DNA of 41,521 nucleotides from an uncultured Rhodospirillales bacterium (GTDB lineage: Bacteria > Pseudomonadota > Alphaproteobacteria > Acetobacterales > Acetobacteraceae), in assembly GCA_903865895.1 (NCBI GenBank), contig CAIPLM010000238.1, forward strand, positions 1 through 41,521, in the 5' to 3' direction. Shown here piece after piece: positions 24,553-37,497 of the stretch. The position numbers and the translations under genes are program-made. The notes below the pieces were generated by a model, which saw nothing but the letters and a program-made list of their open reading frames with translations, did no database searches and was not told where the DNA came from. The stretch's first letter is position 1. Each line of letters opens with the position of its first letter.

Positions 24553-24903
24553 TCACCGGCCGAACGCTGCAGCGTAAAGAGCCGGCTTGAAGCTGACCAG
24601 CAGGGTGCCTGCAATGTCGAGCACCGGGCGTTTGATCATCGACGGCTGTGCCAGCATCAGGCGGATGGCCTTATCTTCGTCGAGCCCAGCACGGTCTGCC
24701 TCGGGCAGGGCGCGGAACGTGGTGCCAGCGCGGTTCAACAGCACCTCCCACCCCACCTGCCGAGCCCAGTCACGCAGTACCGGTTCGGCGATGCCGGCGG
24801 CCTTATAATCATGGAAGGCATATACGATTCCTGCCGCGTCCAGCCAGGCGCGCGCCTTCTTCATGGTGTCGCAATTCTTGATGCCGTGGATGGTGACAGC
24901 CAT
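24553..24903 (-). CDS. ArsC/Spx-family protein, YffB-like
   Basis: A 116-residue thioredoxin-fold protein from the ATG at 24903, which has AGGAG upstream. It starts MAVTIHGIKNCDTMKKA with C11 as the likely redox-active cysteine, contains RAGTTFRALPEAD in the middle and MIKRPVLD near residue 90, and so belongs to the YffB branch of the ArsC family. Members are annotated as arsenate reductase-like but many have other thiol-linked roles, and no ars genes are nearby. The broken SDR gene follows after 25 bases. Confidence 0.88.
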   Translation of the reverse strand: MAVTIHGIKNCDTMKKARAWLDAAGIVYAFHDYKAAGIAEPVLRDWARQVGWEVLLNRAGTTFRALPEADRAGLDEDKAIRLMLAQPSMIKRPVLDIAGTLLVSFKPALYAAAFGR

Positions 24904-24937
24904 GGATGCTCCTCGCTGCAGTTCAGGTGGCCGGCGT

Positions 24938-26290
24938 TCAGCGAGCCGTGACCGATGCGACTCGCGCCAATGCCGCGTAGCACGCATTGACGAAATAAGT
25001 GGGATCGGACGTGAAACCGACGAAATGCACATGCTTGCGCACGAACAGCGTTCGTCCCTTGAACTTGACGAGCGGCAGTGTCACGGCAGTATTTGGACCA
25101 TCGCGGAACTGGCTGTCCGCGGTCCAGGAATCAAGGGTTTGCCGGATCAAGAGGGTATCCGGCGCCGTCAGCGCAACGTGGGTGGCGAATAGCGACACGA
25201 GGCAGACCGCCAGCACGCGCTCACCGAGGGCTGAGATCGCCCGGCAGCGGAAGAGTGCAGTGATATAGCATGCCAGCAAGATCGAAGCCGGGAACGAGAC
25301 GCGTGCGGCCAGGCTCGCCCGGGGCGCGCCGATCAGCAGGCACATAAAGGCGAGCGCCAGGGCTGGAAAAATCCATCCTGAACCCGCGCGCAACCATTCT
25401 GCCAAGCCGCCCGGCGCGGCCTGCCAGGACAGGCGGCCGGCCCGCCACTGGAGCTGCGATATGATGATGAGCGCAATCAGCGGTAGCCAGTAGGCATCGA
25501 GCAGGCTGCCGAGATTGCCGATGACACCTTCAAGCCGGTCCAGTATCGAACTGGCCGGAAGAGTGGCCGCGCGGGCGAAGTTGCCGGGGGCGGCGATCAG
25601 GAAGATCGTTCCCGCGGTGTGGCTGGCCGTGAGCCCGGCCATGGGTGCCTGCGCGTTGCGCCAGCGCCACCAGGACCAGGCGACCAGCATTGCCGAGACC
25701 AGCACCGATAGCGGTTCCAGGCAGGTCGCGGCAACGAACGCGCTCGCCATTAGCCAGATCGGCGAGCGGGGCGTGCGGTGGGTTAGAGCGCGGTAGACGA
25801 CGAATAATTCGCCGGTCATCGGCCATAAATAGGTGACGCTGCCGGTCTTCCACAGGGCAATCTCGCCGATGGTACGCGGCAACCACCAGGCGGCAAGGAA
25901 CAGGAATGCCAGTTCGACGGCGCGGCCGTTTCTCGTGGCGGGCGAAGGTTGTATCGCCTGCGTGGCGATCGAACATAGTCGCCACATGAGCACGACCATC
26001 GCGACGAAAACCGCGGCATTGAGCACATCGAACGGCAGCTTGCCCCAGACGTTGGACGCCGAGATGAGGAACACGACGGCCGTGATCGAGAAAAACCGCC
26101 CGGTCCAGGCGAAGTAGTCCTGATAGGCGACTGTCAGCGCGTCTGTGATGCCGGGAGTGTGGATCAGGCAAAGATCGTCAGACCAAAGACGGGTCGCGTA
26201 ATTCGCCCAGACCAGAAATGCGAATGCGATGATGAGGACAAGCGTATCTGCGCCGACGCGCTCGCGCAGCCAGGAGGTCACCCGGGCCAT
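24938..26290 (-). CDS. Polytopic membrane protein, DUF6056-like
   Basis: A 450-residue protein with about ten hydrophobic segments. Early extracytoplasmic residues RLWSDDLCLIHT, then YFAWTGRFFSITAV (the WTGRF pattern) and IALWKTGSVTYLWPM, are the features I associate with DUF6056/GtrII-like proteins thought to be glycosyltransferase-like. A hydrophilic tail of about 65 residues ends the protein. It starts 46 bases after the guaA stop on the same strand. A role in modifying lipopolysaccharide or another surface glycan is plausible given the nearby sugar operon, but unproven. Confidence 0.7.
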   Translation of the reverse strand: MARVTSWLRERVGADTLVLIIAFAFLVWANYATRLWSDDLCLIHTPGITDALTVAYQDYFAWTGRFFSITAVVFLISASNVWGKLPFDVLNAAVFVAMVVLMWRLCSIATQAIQPSPATRNGRAVELAFLFLAAWWLPRTIGEIALWKTGSVTYLWPMTGELFVVYRALTHRTPRSPIWLMASAFVAATCLEPLSVLVSAMLVAWSWWRWRNAQAPMAGLTASHTAGTIFLIAAPGNFARAATLPASSILDRLEGVIGNLGSLLDAYWLPLIALIIISQLQWRAGRLSWQAAPGGLAEWLRAGSGWIFPALALAFMCLLIGAPRASLAARVSFPASILLACYITALFRCRAISALGERVLAVCLVSLFATHVALTAPDTLLIRQTLDSWTADSQFRDGPNTAVTLPLVKFKGRTLFVRKHVHFVGFTSDPTYFVNACYAALARVASVTAR

Positions 26291-26336
26291 ATGATGCCCA
26301 GTCCGAGCCCGTTCACGCCATCAGCGACCGCGAGGC

Positions 26337-27902
<1,566 letters not shown>

Positions 27903-27980
27903 CGCTGGGGCACCCTGTCTGTCACGGTGCGCGCCCTTGCAGCACGCAAGCCGGGCCGGTGCAAGCAGCGAATCCGCAGA

Positions 27981-28895
27981 TCAGTCGGCCGCCTGAGCGT
28001 CGAGATAGGCCAGCAGCACGGTCTGGAACGGCGCGAGGCTCTTATAGCCGCGCACATCGTCGGGTAGCGCGCGGATGGCGGCGGCGAAGTTCGCGGCGAT
28101 GTGCTTGTCCGCGGCAATCCGCGCCATCGGATAGACATGCACGCCGATGCCGAACACCACCGCGCCGCTCTTGGGCAGCAGGCTCAGCGTCTGGCGCTCT
28201 ACCCGCAGATACAGCGTCTCGCCGGCGTTCTCGGCCGTCACGTTGGGGTTCAGCTCGCGGCGGAAATGCTTGCCGCCGGGCTGGAACAGGTTGGGGTCGT
28301 CATTGGCGGTCCAGTTCACCCGCTCCACCATGCGCCCCTCCTTCAGGGTGCTGATCAGCCGGTCCACCGGGCGGGCCAGGCGCTCGGCATATTGCGGCAC
28401 CGGGCCGTGGATCTCGGCGAGAGGGTGCCCGAGCTTCTCGTGCAGCCGCCAGCGCGTGGGGAAGCACAGTACGGCGGCGGTGAGGATCGGCCCGGCGTCG
28501 GACATCCGCAGCAGGCAGAAATCCTCCTGCACCAGCAGCCCGGCGATCTCCAGCGGATCGCGCTCGGGCTGCTCCACGTTCCAGCTCTCGCCGGTCAGCC
28601 GGTTATGCAGCATCGCCCCCTCGCGGGCGAACCACTCGGGATGGCGGCGGGGCAGCAAGTCCGCCAGCAGCTCCAGCATCTCCGCCCGCGCCGCCTCGCT
28701 ACCCGGCTCGGCGCCGAACACCTCATCCCGCCGCGCTGCCAGCAAATGCCGCCGCTCCGCCATTTCAGCCGGATAGCGCTCGTCGATCTGCACCAACTCA
28801 TCCGGCGGCCGGGCGATCAAGCCCATCTGCATCCGATATGGCCCAGGGTCGAACGAGAGGTAAACGGGTTGGCGGGGGAGGACGAAGTCGAGCAT
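27981..28895 (-). CDS. DUF3445 protein, haem-dependent oxidative N-demethylase family
   Basis: A 304-residue protein of the DUF3445/HODM family. Signs are VQEDFCLLR, LCFPTRWRLHEKLGHPLAEIHGPVPQY in two parts, the ERVNWTANDDPNLF segment and the LYLRVERQTLSLLPKSGAVVFGI stretch. Characterised relatives bind haem b and demethylate secondary amines, but most members are untested. GGAG lies upstream of the ATG. It sits between rsmB-like and guaA genes, 78 bases ahead of guaA, which says little about its substrate. Confidence 0.85.
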   Translation of the reverse strand: MLDFVLPRQPVYLSFDPGPYRMQMGLIARPPDELVQIDERYPAEMAERRHLLAARRDEVFGAEPGSEAARAEMLELLADLLPRRHPEWFAREGAMLHNRLTGESWNVEQPERDPLEIAGLLVQEDFCLLRMSDAGPILTAAVLCFPTRWRLHEKLGHPLAEIHGPVPQYAERLARPVDRLISTLKEGRMVERVNWTANDDPNLFQPGGKHFRRELNPNVTAENAGETLYLRVERQTLSLLPKSGAVVFGIGVHVYPMARIAADKHIAANFAAAIRALPDDVRGYKSLAPFQTVLLAYLDAQAAD

Positions 28896-28952
28896 CTCAG
28901 GTCTCCGGCGTCTGCCCCCATCTTGCCGCCGATGTTCAGCGACGCAAACGGA

Positions 28953-31858
<2,906 letters not shown>

Positions 31859-32533
31859 TCACTCGGCGAGGCGGAACCCCTGGGCGATCACATAGAGCTC
31901 GCTGCTTTCCTTGCGGCTGGAGGGCGGCTTGGCATGGCGGACGGTGGCAAAATGCTTCTTCAGCGGGTCGAGGATCTGCTTCTCGGCCCCGCCCTGGAAC
32001 ACCTTGGCGACGAAGGTGCCGCCGGGATTGAGCACTTTCAGCGCGAAATCAATGGCCAGCTCGGCGAGGGCGACGATGCGGATATGGTCGGTTGAGGCGT
32101 GGCCGGTGGTGTTGGGCGCCATGTCGGACAGCACGAGATCGGCCTTGCCGCCCAGCTCCGCCATCAGCCGCGCCGGCATGTCCTCATCGTTGAAATCGCC
32201 CTGGAGCATGATCGCGCCGGGCACCGGATCGACCGGCAGCAGATCGAGCCCGATCACCTGGGCGGCGCCGCGATGGATGGCGACCTGGGTCCATCCCCCC
32301 GGGGCGGCACCGAGATCGACCACGCGCATTCCGGGCTTCAGGAGTTCGTACTTGTCGTCCAGCTCGATCAGCTTGAAGGCGGCGCGCGAGCGCCAGCCCT
32401 GCGCCTTGGCGGCGACGACATAGGGGTCGTTCAACTGCCGCTTCAGCCAGGTGGCGGAGGCGACGCTGCGCTTCTTGGCGGTCTTGACGTAGACGGCGAG
32501 GTTGCGCTTGCCGCTTTTCGGGGGGGAGGCCAT
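31859..32533 (-). CDS. rlmE: 23S rRNA (uridine-2'-O-) methyltransferase RlmE/FtsJ
   Basis: A 224-residue enzyme that methylates the 2'-O of U2552 in 23S rRNA. The K-D-K-E catalytic set is visible in RSRAAFKLIELDDKY, VLSDMAPNTTGH, GGTFVAKVFQGG and RKESSELYVIAQGFR. The SAM motif is VVDLGAAPGGWTQVA. The basic N-terminus fits rRNA binding. AGGA at the end of the upstream ppx/gppA gene serves as ribosome site, and the gap is 4 bases. Confidence 0.95.
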   Translation of the reverse strand: MASPPKSGKRNLAVYVKTAKKRSVASATWLKRQLNDPYVVAAKAQGWRSRAAFKLIELDDKYELLKPGMRVVDLGAAPGGWTQVAIHRGAAQVIGLDLLPVDPVPGAIMLQGDFNDEDMPARLMAELGGKADLVLSDMAPNTTGHASTDHIRIVALAELAIDFALKVLNPGGTFVAKVFQGGAEKQILDPLKKHFATVRHAKPPSSRKESSELYVIAQGFRLAE

Positions 32534-32537
32534 GCGG

Positions 32538-33596
32538 CTAGTTCCTGGTATCGCGGCGCGGCCGGGGCGGCTTGTGCTCGGCGCGCATCATACGCAACAA
32601 CATCCCCTCGCGCAGCCCGCGATCGGCCACCACCACCTCGGGCGCCGGCCATAGCCGGTGGATGGCGGCGAAAATGGCGCAGCCGGGCAGCACGAATTCG
32701 GCCCGCTCCGGCCCGATGCAGGGGTGCTCGGCCAGACCCTCGCGCCCGAGCTGGCGCAGCACGTCAAGCGCGGTGACGGCGTCGGCATGGGAGAGCACGG
32801 CGCCATCCACCGCCGGGCGGCTGTAGCGCGGCAGGGCGAGCGCGATGCCGGCGAGTGTGGTGACGGTGCCCGACGTGCCGAGCAGCCGAACGCCGCCCTG
32901 GCGCAGCTCCTGCTCGATGCAGTGCAGGCGGCCGAAGGCGTGGAGGCGGCCCATGGCGTCCTCCACCATGGCGTCGAACCCCTCGGCGGTTTGCGCCGCG
33001 GCGCCGAAGCGCTCGGCCAGCGTCACCACGCCGATCGGCATGGAAAGGTAGCCGACCAGCTCCGGCGCGTCGCCGGGGCAGCCGGAGGAGCCGAGCCGCA
33101 CCCAGGCGATCTCGGTGGAGCCGCCGCCGATATCGAACAGCACCGCGCGGCGCCCGCCATCACGCAGCAGCGGCGCGCAGCTTTCGAGCGCGAGCTCCGC
33201 CTCCTCGCGGGTGGAGATCACGGTGATCGGCAGTCCGGTCTCGCTGCGCGCACGATCGAGAAATGTACTGCCATTGGCGGCGCGGCGGCAGGCCTCGGTG
33301 GCGATGGCGCGGATGGCGCGCACCGGCCGGCGGGAGAGGCGGGTGGCGCAGCCCTGCAGGGCGGCGATCGCGCGATCCATCGCGGCGGGGCACAGCTCGC
33401 CTGTGTCATGCAGCCCCTCGCCGAGGCGCACGATGCGGCTGAAGCTGTCGAGCACGCGGAACCCATCCCCCGCCGGGGTGCCCACCAGCATGCGGCAGTT
33501 GTTGGTGCCAAGGTCCACCGCCGCGAATACCGGCGGTTGTGCGCGGTCACGGGAGTCGGCGATAGCCCAGGAATCGTGGCGGGCGGCTTCGGCCAT
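32538..33596 (-). CDS. Ppx/GppA family phosphatase
   Basis: A 352-residue member of the exopolyphosphatase / pppGpp phosphohydrolase family. The ATG at 33596 is preferred over a TTG six codons upstream. The actin-like ATPase fold is seen in FAAVDLGTNNCRMLVG (phosphate 1), SFSRIVRLGEG, TREEAELALESC, LFDIGGGSTEIAWV (phosphate 2) and LLGTSGTVTTLAG. It is the short form without the C-terminal HD-like domain. It degrades polyphosphate or pppGpp and is probably co-transcribed with rlmE. Confidence 0.92.
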   Translation of the reverse strand: MAEAARHDSWAIADSRDRAQPPVFAAVDLGTNNCRMLVGTPAGDGFRVLDSFSRIVRLGEGLHDTGELCPAAMDRAIAALQGCATRLSRRPVRAIRAIATEACRRAANGSTFLDRARSETGLPITVISTREEAELALESCAPLLRDGGRRAVLFDIGGGSTEIAWVRLGSSGCPGDAPELVGYLSMPIGVVTLAERFGAAAQTAEGFDAMVEDAMGRLHAFGRLHCIEQELRQGGVRLLGTSGTVTTLAGIALALPRYSRPAVDGAVLSHADAVTALDVLRQLGREGLAEHPCIGPERAEFVLPGCAIFAAIHRLWPAPEVVVADRGLREGMLLRMMRAEHKPPRPRRDTRN

Positions 33597-33673
33597 GGTG
33601 GTTCCAAAAATCAAATCACATGTTCGCGCCCTATATGGTGCGGGGCAAGCGCGATTTCCGCACTTGAGCAGGA

Positions 33674-33702
33674 TTGCGCGGTGAAACCACCCATGCTAAT
33701 CC
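33674..33702 (+). promoter_or_regulatory. Candidate sigma-70 promoter for tRNA-Gln
   Basis: TTGCGC (33674-33679) and TAATCC (33697-33702) are 17 bases apart, with TG one base before the second box. The tRNA begins 24 bases after it. Both boxes are weak matches, so the call rests mainly on spacing and position. Confidence 0.3.
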
Positions 33703-33726
33703 GCCGCTCCCGCCGGGAAGACCGGA

Positions 33727-33800
33727 TGGGGGATAGTTTAGCGGTAAAACTCCCGGCTCTGACCCGGGCATCCTTGGTTCGAATCCAGGTCCCCCAGCCA
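33727..33800 (+). tRNA. tRNA-Gln (anticodon CTG)
   Basis: A full cloverleaf of 74 bases: acceptor TGGGGGA pairs with TCCCCCA (33790-33796), D stem GTTT/AAAC, anticodon stem CCCGG/CCGGG around loop CTCTGAC with anticodon CTG at 33759-33761, and T arm CTTGG-TTCGAAT-CCAGG. The discriminator is G (33797) and the CCA tail is encoded (33798-33800). It reads codon CAG, the main Gln codon of a GC-rich genome. No integrase or direct repeat marks it as an attachment site. Confidence 0.95.
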
Positions 33801-33810
33801 ACCCCGCGCG

Positions 33811-34782
33811 TTACCCCAGCAGCACCGCCTTGCCGATCACCTTGCGGTCGATGATCGCCTGGATGGCATCCGCCGCGCGTTCGAGCGGGATGCGGTGGGA
33901 GATGCGCGGGCGGAGCTTGCCCTCGGCGGCGAGCGCCAGCAGGGCTTTGATATTGGCGGCCGCCAGCTCCGGCTGGAACTCCGTCACCCCCCCGATGCGC
34001 ACGCCGACGGCTTCGGCGCCCTTGATCAGCAGATGGTTGGTTTTGGCGAGCGCCGGGGCGCCGCCGAGGAAGCCGAGGATGAGGATGCGGGCGCCCCAGT
34101 TGAGGCAGCGCATGGATTCGTCGAACACCGCGGCGCCGATCGGGTCATAGACGATGTCCACCCCCTTGCCGCCCGTCAGCGCCTTCACCTGGTCGCGGAA
34201 GCCGCCGCGATAGTCGATCACGTGATCGGCGCCCTCGGCGAGGCAGGCTTCGCGCTTTTCCTCGGTGCTGGCGGTGGCGATCACCGTCGCGCCGTAGAGC
34301 TTGGCGATCTGGATGGCGGCCATGCCGATGCCGCCGGCGGCGCCGTGGATCAGCACCCAGTCACCCGCCTTCATGCGGCCCTTCTGCAGCAAAGCGTGAT
34401 AGGAGGTGTGATAGGCGCCGCGATAGACCGCCGCCTCCTCCAGCGAGAAGCCCGCCGGCACCAGATCGCATGCGGTGGCCTTGGCGTTGGCGAGCGTGCA
34501 GAAAGCGCCGCGCTGGCTCGACATCACCAGATCGCCCAGCTTGAACTGGGTGATGCCGGGCCCGACGGCCACCACCTCGCCGGCCGCCTCGCTGCCGGGG
34601 ATGAAGGGCGGATCGGGGCGGTACTGGTAGGTGCCGGCCATCATCAGCACGTCGACATATTGCGCGCCGCGCGCCCCGATGCGGATCTGGATTTCCCCCT
34701 CGCCGGGCGGCGGCGGGTCCGGCACGTCGCGCCAGGCCAGCACTTCGGGTCCGCCGAACGCTTCGCAGACGATTGCCTTCAT
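33811..34782 (-). CDS. Zinc-independent MDR-family NADPH:quinone oxidoreductase-like protein
   Basis: The ATG at 34782 has AAGGAG upstream and gives 323 residues; a longer open frame upstream lacks such a site. It starts MKAIVCEAFGGPEVLAWRDV and has the NADPH-binding VLIHGAAGGIGMAAIQIAKLYGA, then ATASTEEKREACLAEGADHVIDY and the VDIVYDPIGAAVFDES segment, all typical of quinone oxidoreductase (QOR)-type medium-chain dehydrogenases. The zinc-ligand cysteines of alcohol dehydrogenases are absent. It is divergent from the ABC permease operon, with 89 bases between the starts. The substrate is unknown. Confidence 0.9.
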   Translation of the reverse strand: MKAIVCEAFGGPEVLAWRDVPDPPPPGEGEIQIRIGARGAQYVDVLMMAGTYQYRPDPPFIPGSEAAGEVVAVGPGITQFKLGDLVMSSQRGAFCTLANAKATACDLVPAGFSLEEAAVYRGAYHTSYHALLQKGRMKAGDWVLIHGAAGGIGMAAIQIAKLYGATVIATASTEEKREACLAEGADHVIDYRGGFRDQVKALTGGKGVDIVYDPIGAAVFDESMRCLNWGARILILGFLGGAPALAKTNHLLIKGAEAVGVRIGGVTEFQPELAAANIKALLALAAEGKLRPRISHRIPLERAADAIQAIIDRKVIGKAVLLG

Positions 34783-34871
34783 CGTTTCTCTCCTTGGAAT
34801 GTGCGGGAGTTTCCCCCGAACCCGTCTGCGTGCCAAGCTGCGCCCTGGAGCAACCGGGGGAAGAGCCGAGA

Positions 34872-35885
34872 GTGATCGCCTATGTCGCATCGCGCCTGGT
34901 GACGGCGTGCGTGATGGTGGTGCTGGCATCGCTCGTGGTGTTCCTCATCGCCAACACCGTGCCGGGCGACCCGGTATTGGCGCAGCTCGGCGATCTCGCC
35001 GCCGCCAACCCCGCCGTGGTCGCTGCCTTCCGCCATCGCTGGGGGCTCGATCTGCCGCTGTGGCAGCGCTACTGGGTGTTCCTGCAGGGGCTCGCGCAGG
35101 GGGATTTCGGCGAGAGCATCGCCTCGCATCGCCCGGTGCTGGAGGATTTGCGCGAATATGCGCCGGCGACGGTGGAGCTGGGGATGCTCGCCTTCCTGCT
35201 GTCCCTCGTTATCGGCCTGCCGCTCGGCATGCTCGCCGCGGTGAAGCGCGACAGCTGGATCGACAACGCCGCCCGGCTGGTCTCGCTGATCGGCGTTTCT
35301 GCGCCGACCTTCTGGCTCGCCTTCGTCATGCTCGCGGTGTTCTACGGCGCGCTGGACTGGGCGCCGGGGCCGGGACGGTTGAGCGCCTCGGCTTTTCCGC
35401 CCACGCCCGTCACCGGGTTGCTGCTGCTCGACTCCGCGCGGAGCGGTGACTGGGAGACGTTCTGGGATGCCGCCGCGCATCTCGTGCTGCCCGCCATCGT
35501 GCTGGCGAGTTCCACGCTCGGGCTGATCACCCGCACCACTCGGGCGGCCATGCTGGAGGCGTTGGGGCAGGATTATGTGCGCACCGCCCGCGCCAAGGGG
35601 CTGCCGAGCCGCGCCGTCGTCGTCGGCCACGCGCTGCCCAACGCCATGCTGCCGGTGGTGACCTTGGGCGGCCTCGCCTTCGCCAATTTGCTGGCCGGCG
35701 CGGTGATGACGGAGACGGTGTTCTCCTGGCCCGGGCTCGGCCGCTACACCTTCCGCGCCGCGGTGGCGATCGATTTCCCGGCGATTCTCGCCATCACCGT
35801 GATCGTCGCCGCGCAATTCGTGCTGGTGAACCTGCTGGTCGATCTCTCCTACGCGGTGCTCGACCCGCGGACGGTGAAGCGATGA
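34872..35885 (+). CDS. ABC transporter permease, DppB/OppB type (second set)
   Basis: A 337-residue inner-membrane permease from the GTG at 34872 (VIAYVASRLVTACVMVVLASL). It shows VPGDPVLAQLGD, the DFGESIASHRPV segment, the EAA loop MLEALGQDYVRTARAKGLPSR, and the closing LVDLSYAVLDPRTVKR. An open frame reaches further upstream to 34773 but overlaps the divergent gene and lacks a signal. Its stop overlaps the DppC-type start by ATGA (35882-35885). No ATPase or binding-protein gene adjoins it directly. Confidence 0.93.
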   Translation: MIAYVASRLVTACVMVVLASLVVFLIANTVPGDPVLAQLGDLAAANPAVVAAFRHRWGLDLPLWQRYWVFLQGLAQGDFGESIASHRPVLEDLREYAPATVELGMLAFLLSLVIGLPLGMLAAVKRDSWIDNAARLVSLIGVSAPTFWLAFVMLAVFYGALDWAPGPGRLSASAFPPTPVTGLLLLDSARSGDWETFWDAAAHLVLPAIVLASSTLGLITRTTRAAMLEALGQDYVRTARAKGLPSRAVVVGHALPNAMLPVVTLGGLAFANLLAGAVMTETVFSWPGLGRYTFRAAVAIDFPAILAITVIVAAQFVLVNLLVDLSYAVLDPRTVKR

Positions 35886-36739
35886 GCGAGACGCTGATCC
35901 TGGTGCAAGAGGCCCCGGGGCGCCGCTTCGCCCGGCGCTACGGGATTGCGGTGGCGGGCGCCGGGCTGATCCTGGCCTGGCTGCTGCTGGCCGTGCTGGC
36001 CCCCTGGGTGGCACCGTACGATCCCAATTTCGTCGACGTCGCCGGCCGTTTGCGCCCGCCCTCCGCCGCCCACTGGCTCGGCACTGACGCGCTGGGGCGG
36101 GACGTGCTGTCGCGGGTGGTCTGGGGCGCGCGGGTTTCCCTGCTGGTGGGCTTCGGCGTGGTGCTGCTGGGCGCCGCCTTCGGCACGCTGCTCGGCGCCA
36201 CCGCCGCCTATGCGCGCGGCTGGGCCGAGGAGGCGCTGATGCGGGTGACCGACCTCGTCTTCTGCTTCCCGCCGATCATCCTGGCGATGGCGATCGCGGC
36301 CGCGCTCGGCATCGGCACGCTCAACACCATGATCGCGATGCTGGTGGTGTGGTGGCCGAAATTCGCCCGCCTCGCCCGCAGCCTGGTGATCTCCCAGCGT
36401 GCGCTCGAATATGTCGAGGCGGCGGTAACCAGCGGCGCCGGGCCGGGACGGGTGCTGCTGCGGCAGATCCTGCCCAATGCCGCCGGCCCGCTGATCGTGC
36501 TGGTCACGCTCGATCTCGGCAACGCCATCCTGGTGTTCGCCGGCCTGTCCTTCCTCGGCCTCGGCGTCACCCCGCCGGCCGCCGAATGGGGGGCGATGGT
36601 GGCCGAGGGGCGGGAGCTGGTGCAGCAATGGTGGGTCGCCACCTTCCCCGGCCTCGCCATCCTCTCGGTGGTGATGGGCTTCAACTTCCTCGGCGACGGG
36701 CTGCGCGACTGGCTGGACCCCCGCGCCGAAAGCCGCTGA
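35882..36739 (+). CDS. ABC transporter permease, DppC/OppC type (second set)
   Basis: A 285-residue permease, partner of the gene upstream. It has an N-terminal membrane anchor (about residues 18-42), HWLGTDALGRDVLSRVVWGARVS, VTDLVFCFPPIILAMAIAAALG, the EAA-type loop near RALEYVEAAVTSGAGPGR and the C-terminal GDGLRDWLDPRAESR. It is followed after 22 bases by the crotonase-fold gene. The importer would also need ATPases and a binding protein, perhaps the one at 39883. Confidence 0.93.
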   Translation: MSETLILVQEAPGRRFARRYGIAVAGAGLILAWLLLAVLAPWVAPYDPNFVDVAGRLRPPSAAHWLGTDALGRDVLSRVVWGARVSLLVGFGVVLLGAAFGTLLGATAAYARGWAEEALMRVTDLVFCFPPIILAMAIAAALGIGTLNTMIAMLVVWWPKFARLARSLVISQRALEYVEAAVTSGAGPGRVLLRQILPNAAGPLIVLVTLDLGNAILVFAGLSFLGLGVTPPAAEWGAMVAEGRELVQQWWVATFPGLAILSVVMGFNFLGDGLRDWLDPRAESR

Positions 36740-36761
36740 CCCCTTTCATATGGAGCCTGCC

Positions 36762-37424
36762 ATGACCGCCAGCATCACCATCACCGACGGCATTGCTGTC
36801 ATCACCATGGATGACGGCAAGGCCAATGCCGTGAACCCCACCTTGGTCGCCGCGTTGAACGCCTGCCTCGATACCGCCGAGCGCGAGGCCAAGGCGGTGG
36901 TGCTGGCCGGGCGGGCGCAGCGCTTCTCCGGCGGGTTTGACCTCAAGATGATGGCCGCCAGCCCGCGTTCGGAGGTGACCGAGCTGGTGAAATCCGGTGG
37001 CCGCCTCGCTATGCGGCTCTACGGCTTCCCCATGCCGGTGGTGGCCGCCTGCACCGGGCATTGCGTCGCCATGGGCGTGTTCCTGCTGCTCGCCTGCGAC
37101 GTCCGCATCGGCACGCGAGGCGCCTTCAAGATCGGCGCCAATGAGACGGCGATCGGCATGTCGCTGCCGATCTTCGCGGTGGAACTGCTGAAGGCGCGGC
37201 TTGATCCCCGTGCGCTCACCAAGGCGGCCATCCTGGCCCATCTCTACGACCCCGAAAGCGCCGTCACCGCCGGCTATCTCGACAGCGTCGAGGACGCCGA
37301 CGCCCTGCTGCCGGCCGCCATCCGCACCGCCACCGAACTGGCCGCCCTCCCCGGCACCGCGCTCGCCACCACCAAGCGGCTGATGCGGCAGCATACGCTG
37401 GACGCGGTGATGCCCACCGTGTGA
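36762..37424 (+). CDS. Crotonase / enoyl-CoA hydratase family protein with an altered active site
   Basis: A 220-residue crotonase-fold protein from the ATG at 36762, with GGAG (36752-36755) upstream; an ATG at 36750 lies just ahead. The first oxyanion segment is QRFSGGFDLKMM (about 53-64). The second is GHCVAMGVFLLLACD, where the usual GGGxELA glutamate is replaced by F107. The second catalytic glutamate may be kept as E128 in GANETAIGM. Loss of one of two acids suggests a reaction other than plain hydration of enoyl-CoA, such as isomerisation or hydrolysis. It follows the permeases on the same strand. Confidence 0.88.
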   Translation: MTASITITDGIAVITMDDGKANAVNPTLVAALNACLDTAEREAKAVVLAGRAQRFSGGFDLKMMAASPRSEVTELVKSGGRLAMRLYGFPMPVVAACTGHCVAMGVFLLLACDVRIGTRGAFKIGANETAIGMSLPIFAVELLKARLDPRALTKAAILAHLYDPESAVTAGYLDSVEDADALLPAAIRTATELAALPGTALATTKRLMRQHTLDAVMPTV

Positions 37425-37457
37425 CGCACTTCACGCGCTGTCACCGGCGCGTCACAC
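37419..37457. repeat. Inverted repeat between the crotonase gene and the MFS gene
   Basis: GTGTGACGC (37419-37427) and GCGTCACAC (37449-37457) form a perfect 9-bp dyad with a 21-base centre. Inside it ACGCGC (37433-37438) and GCGCGT (37447-37452) form a second possible stem, and a further TGTCAC half-site occurs at 37439-37444. There is no T-run, so it looks less like a terminator and more like an operator or processing structure ahead of the exporter gene. Its left arm overlaps the crotonase stop. Confidence 0.45.
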
Positions 37458-37497
37458 TGACCGGGCAATCAACGATCGCGAGAATCGTCGTCCGGGA

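Noticed and set aside
33727-33800. tRNA-Gln as an integration site for a mobile element
   Set aside because: No integrase, no direct repeat of the tRNA 3' end and no foreign-looking genes follow.
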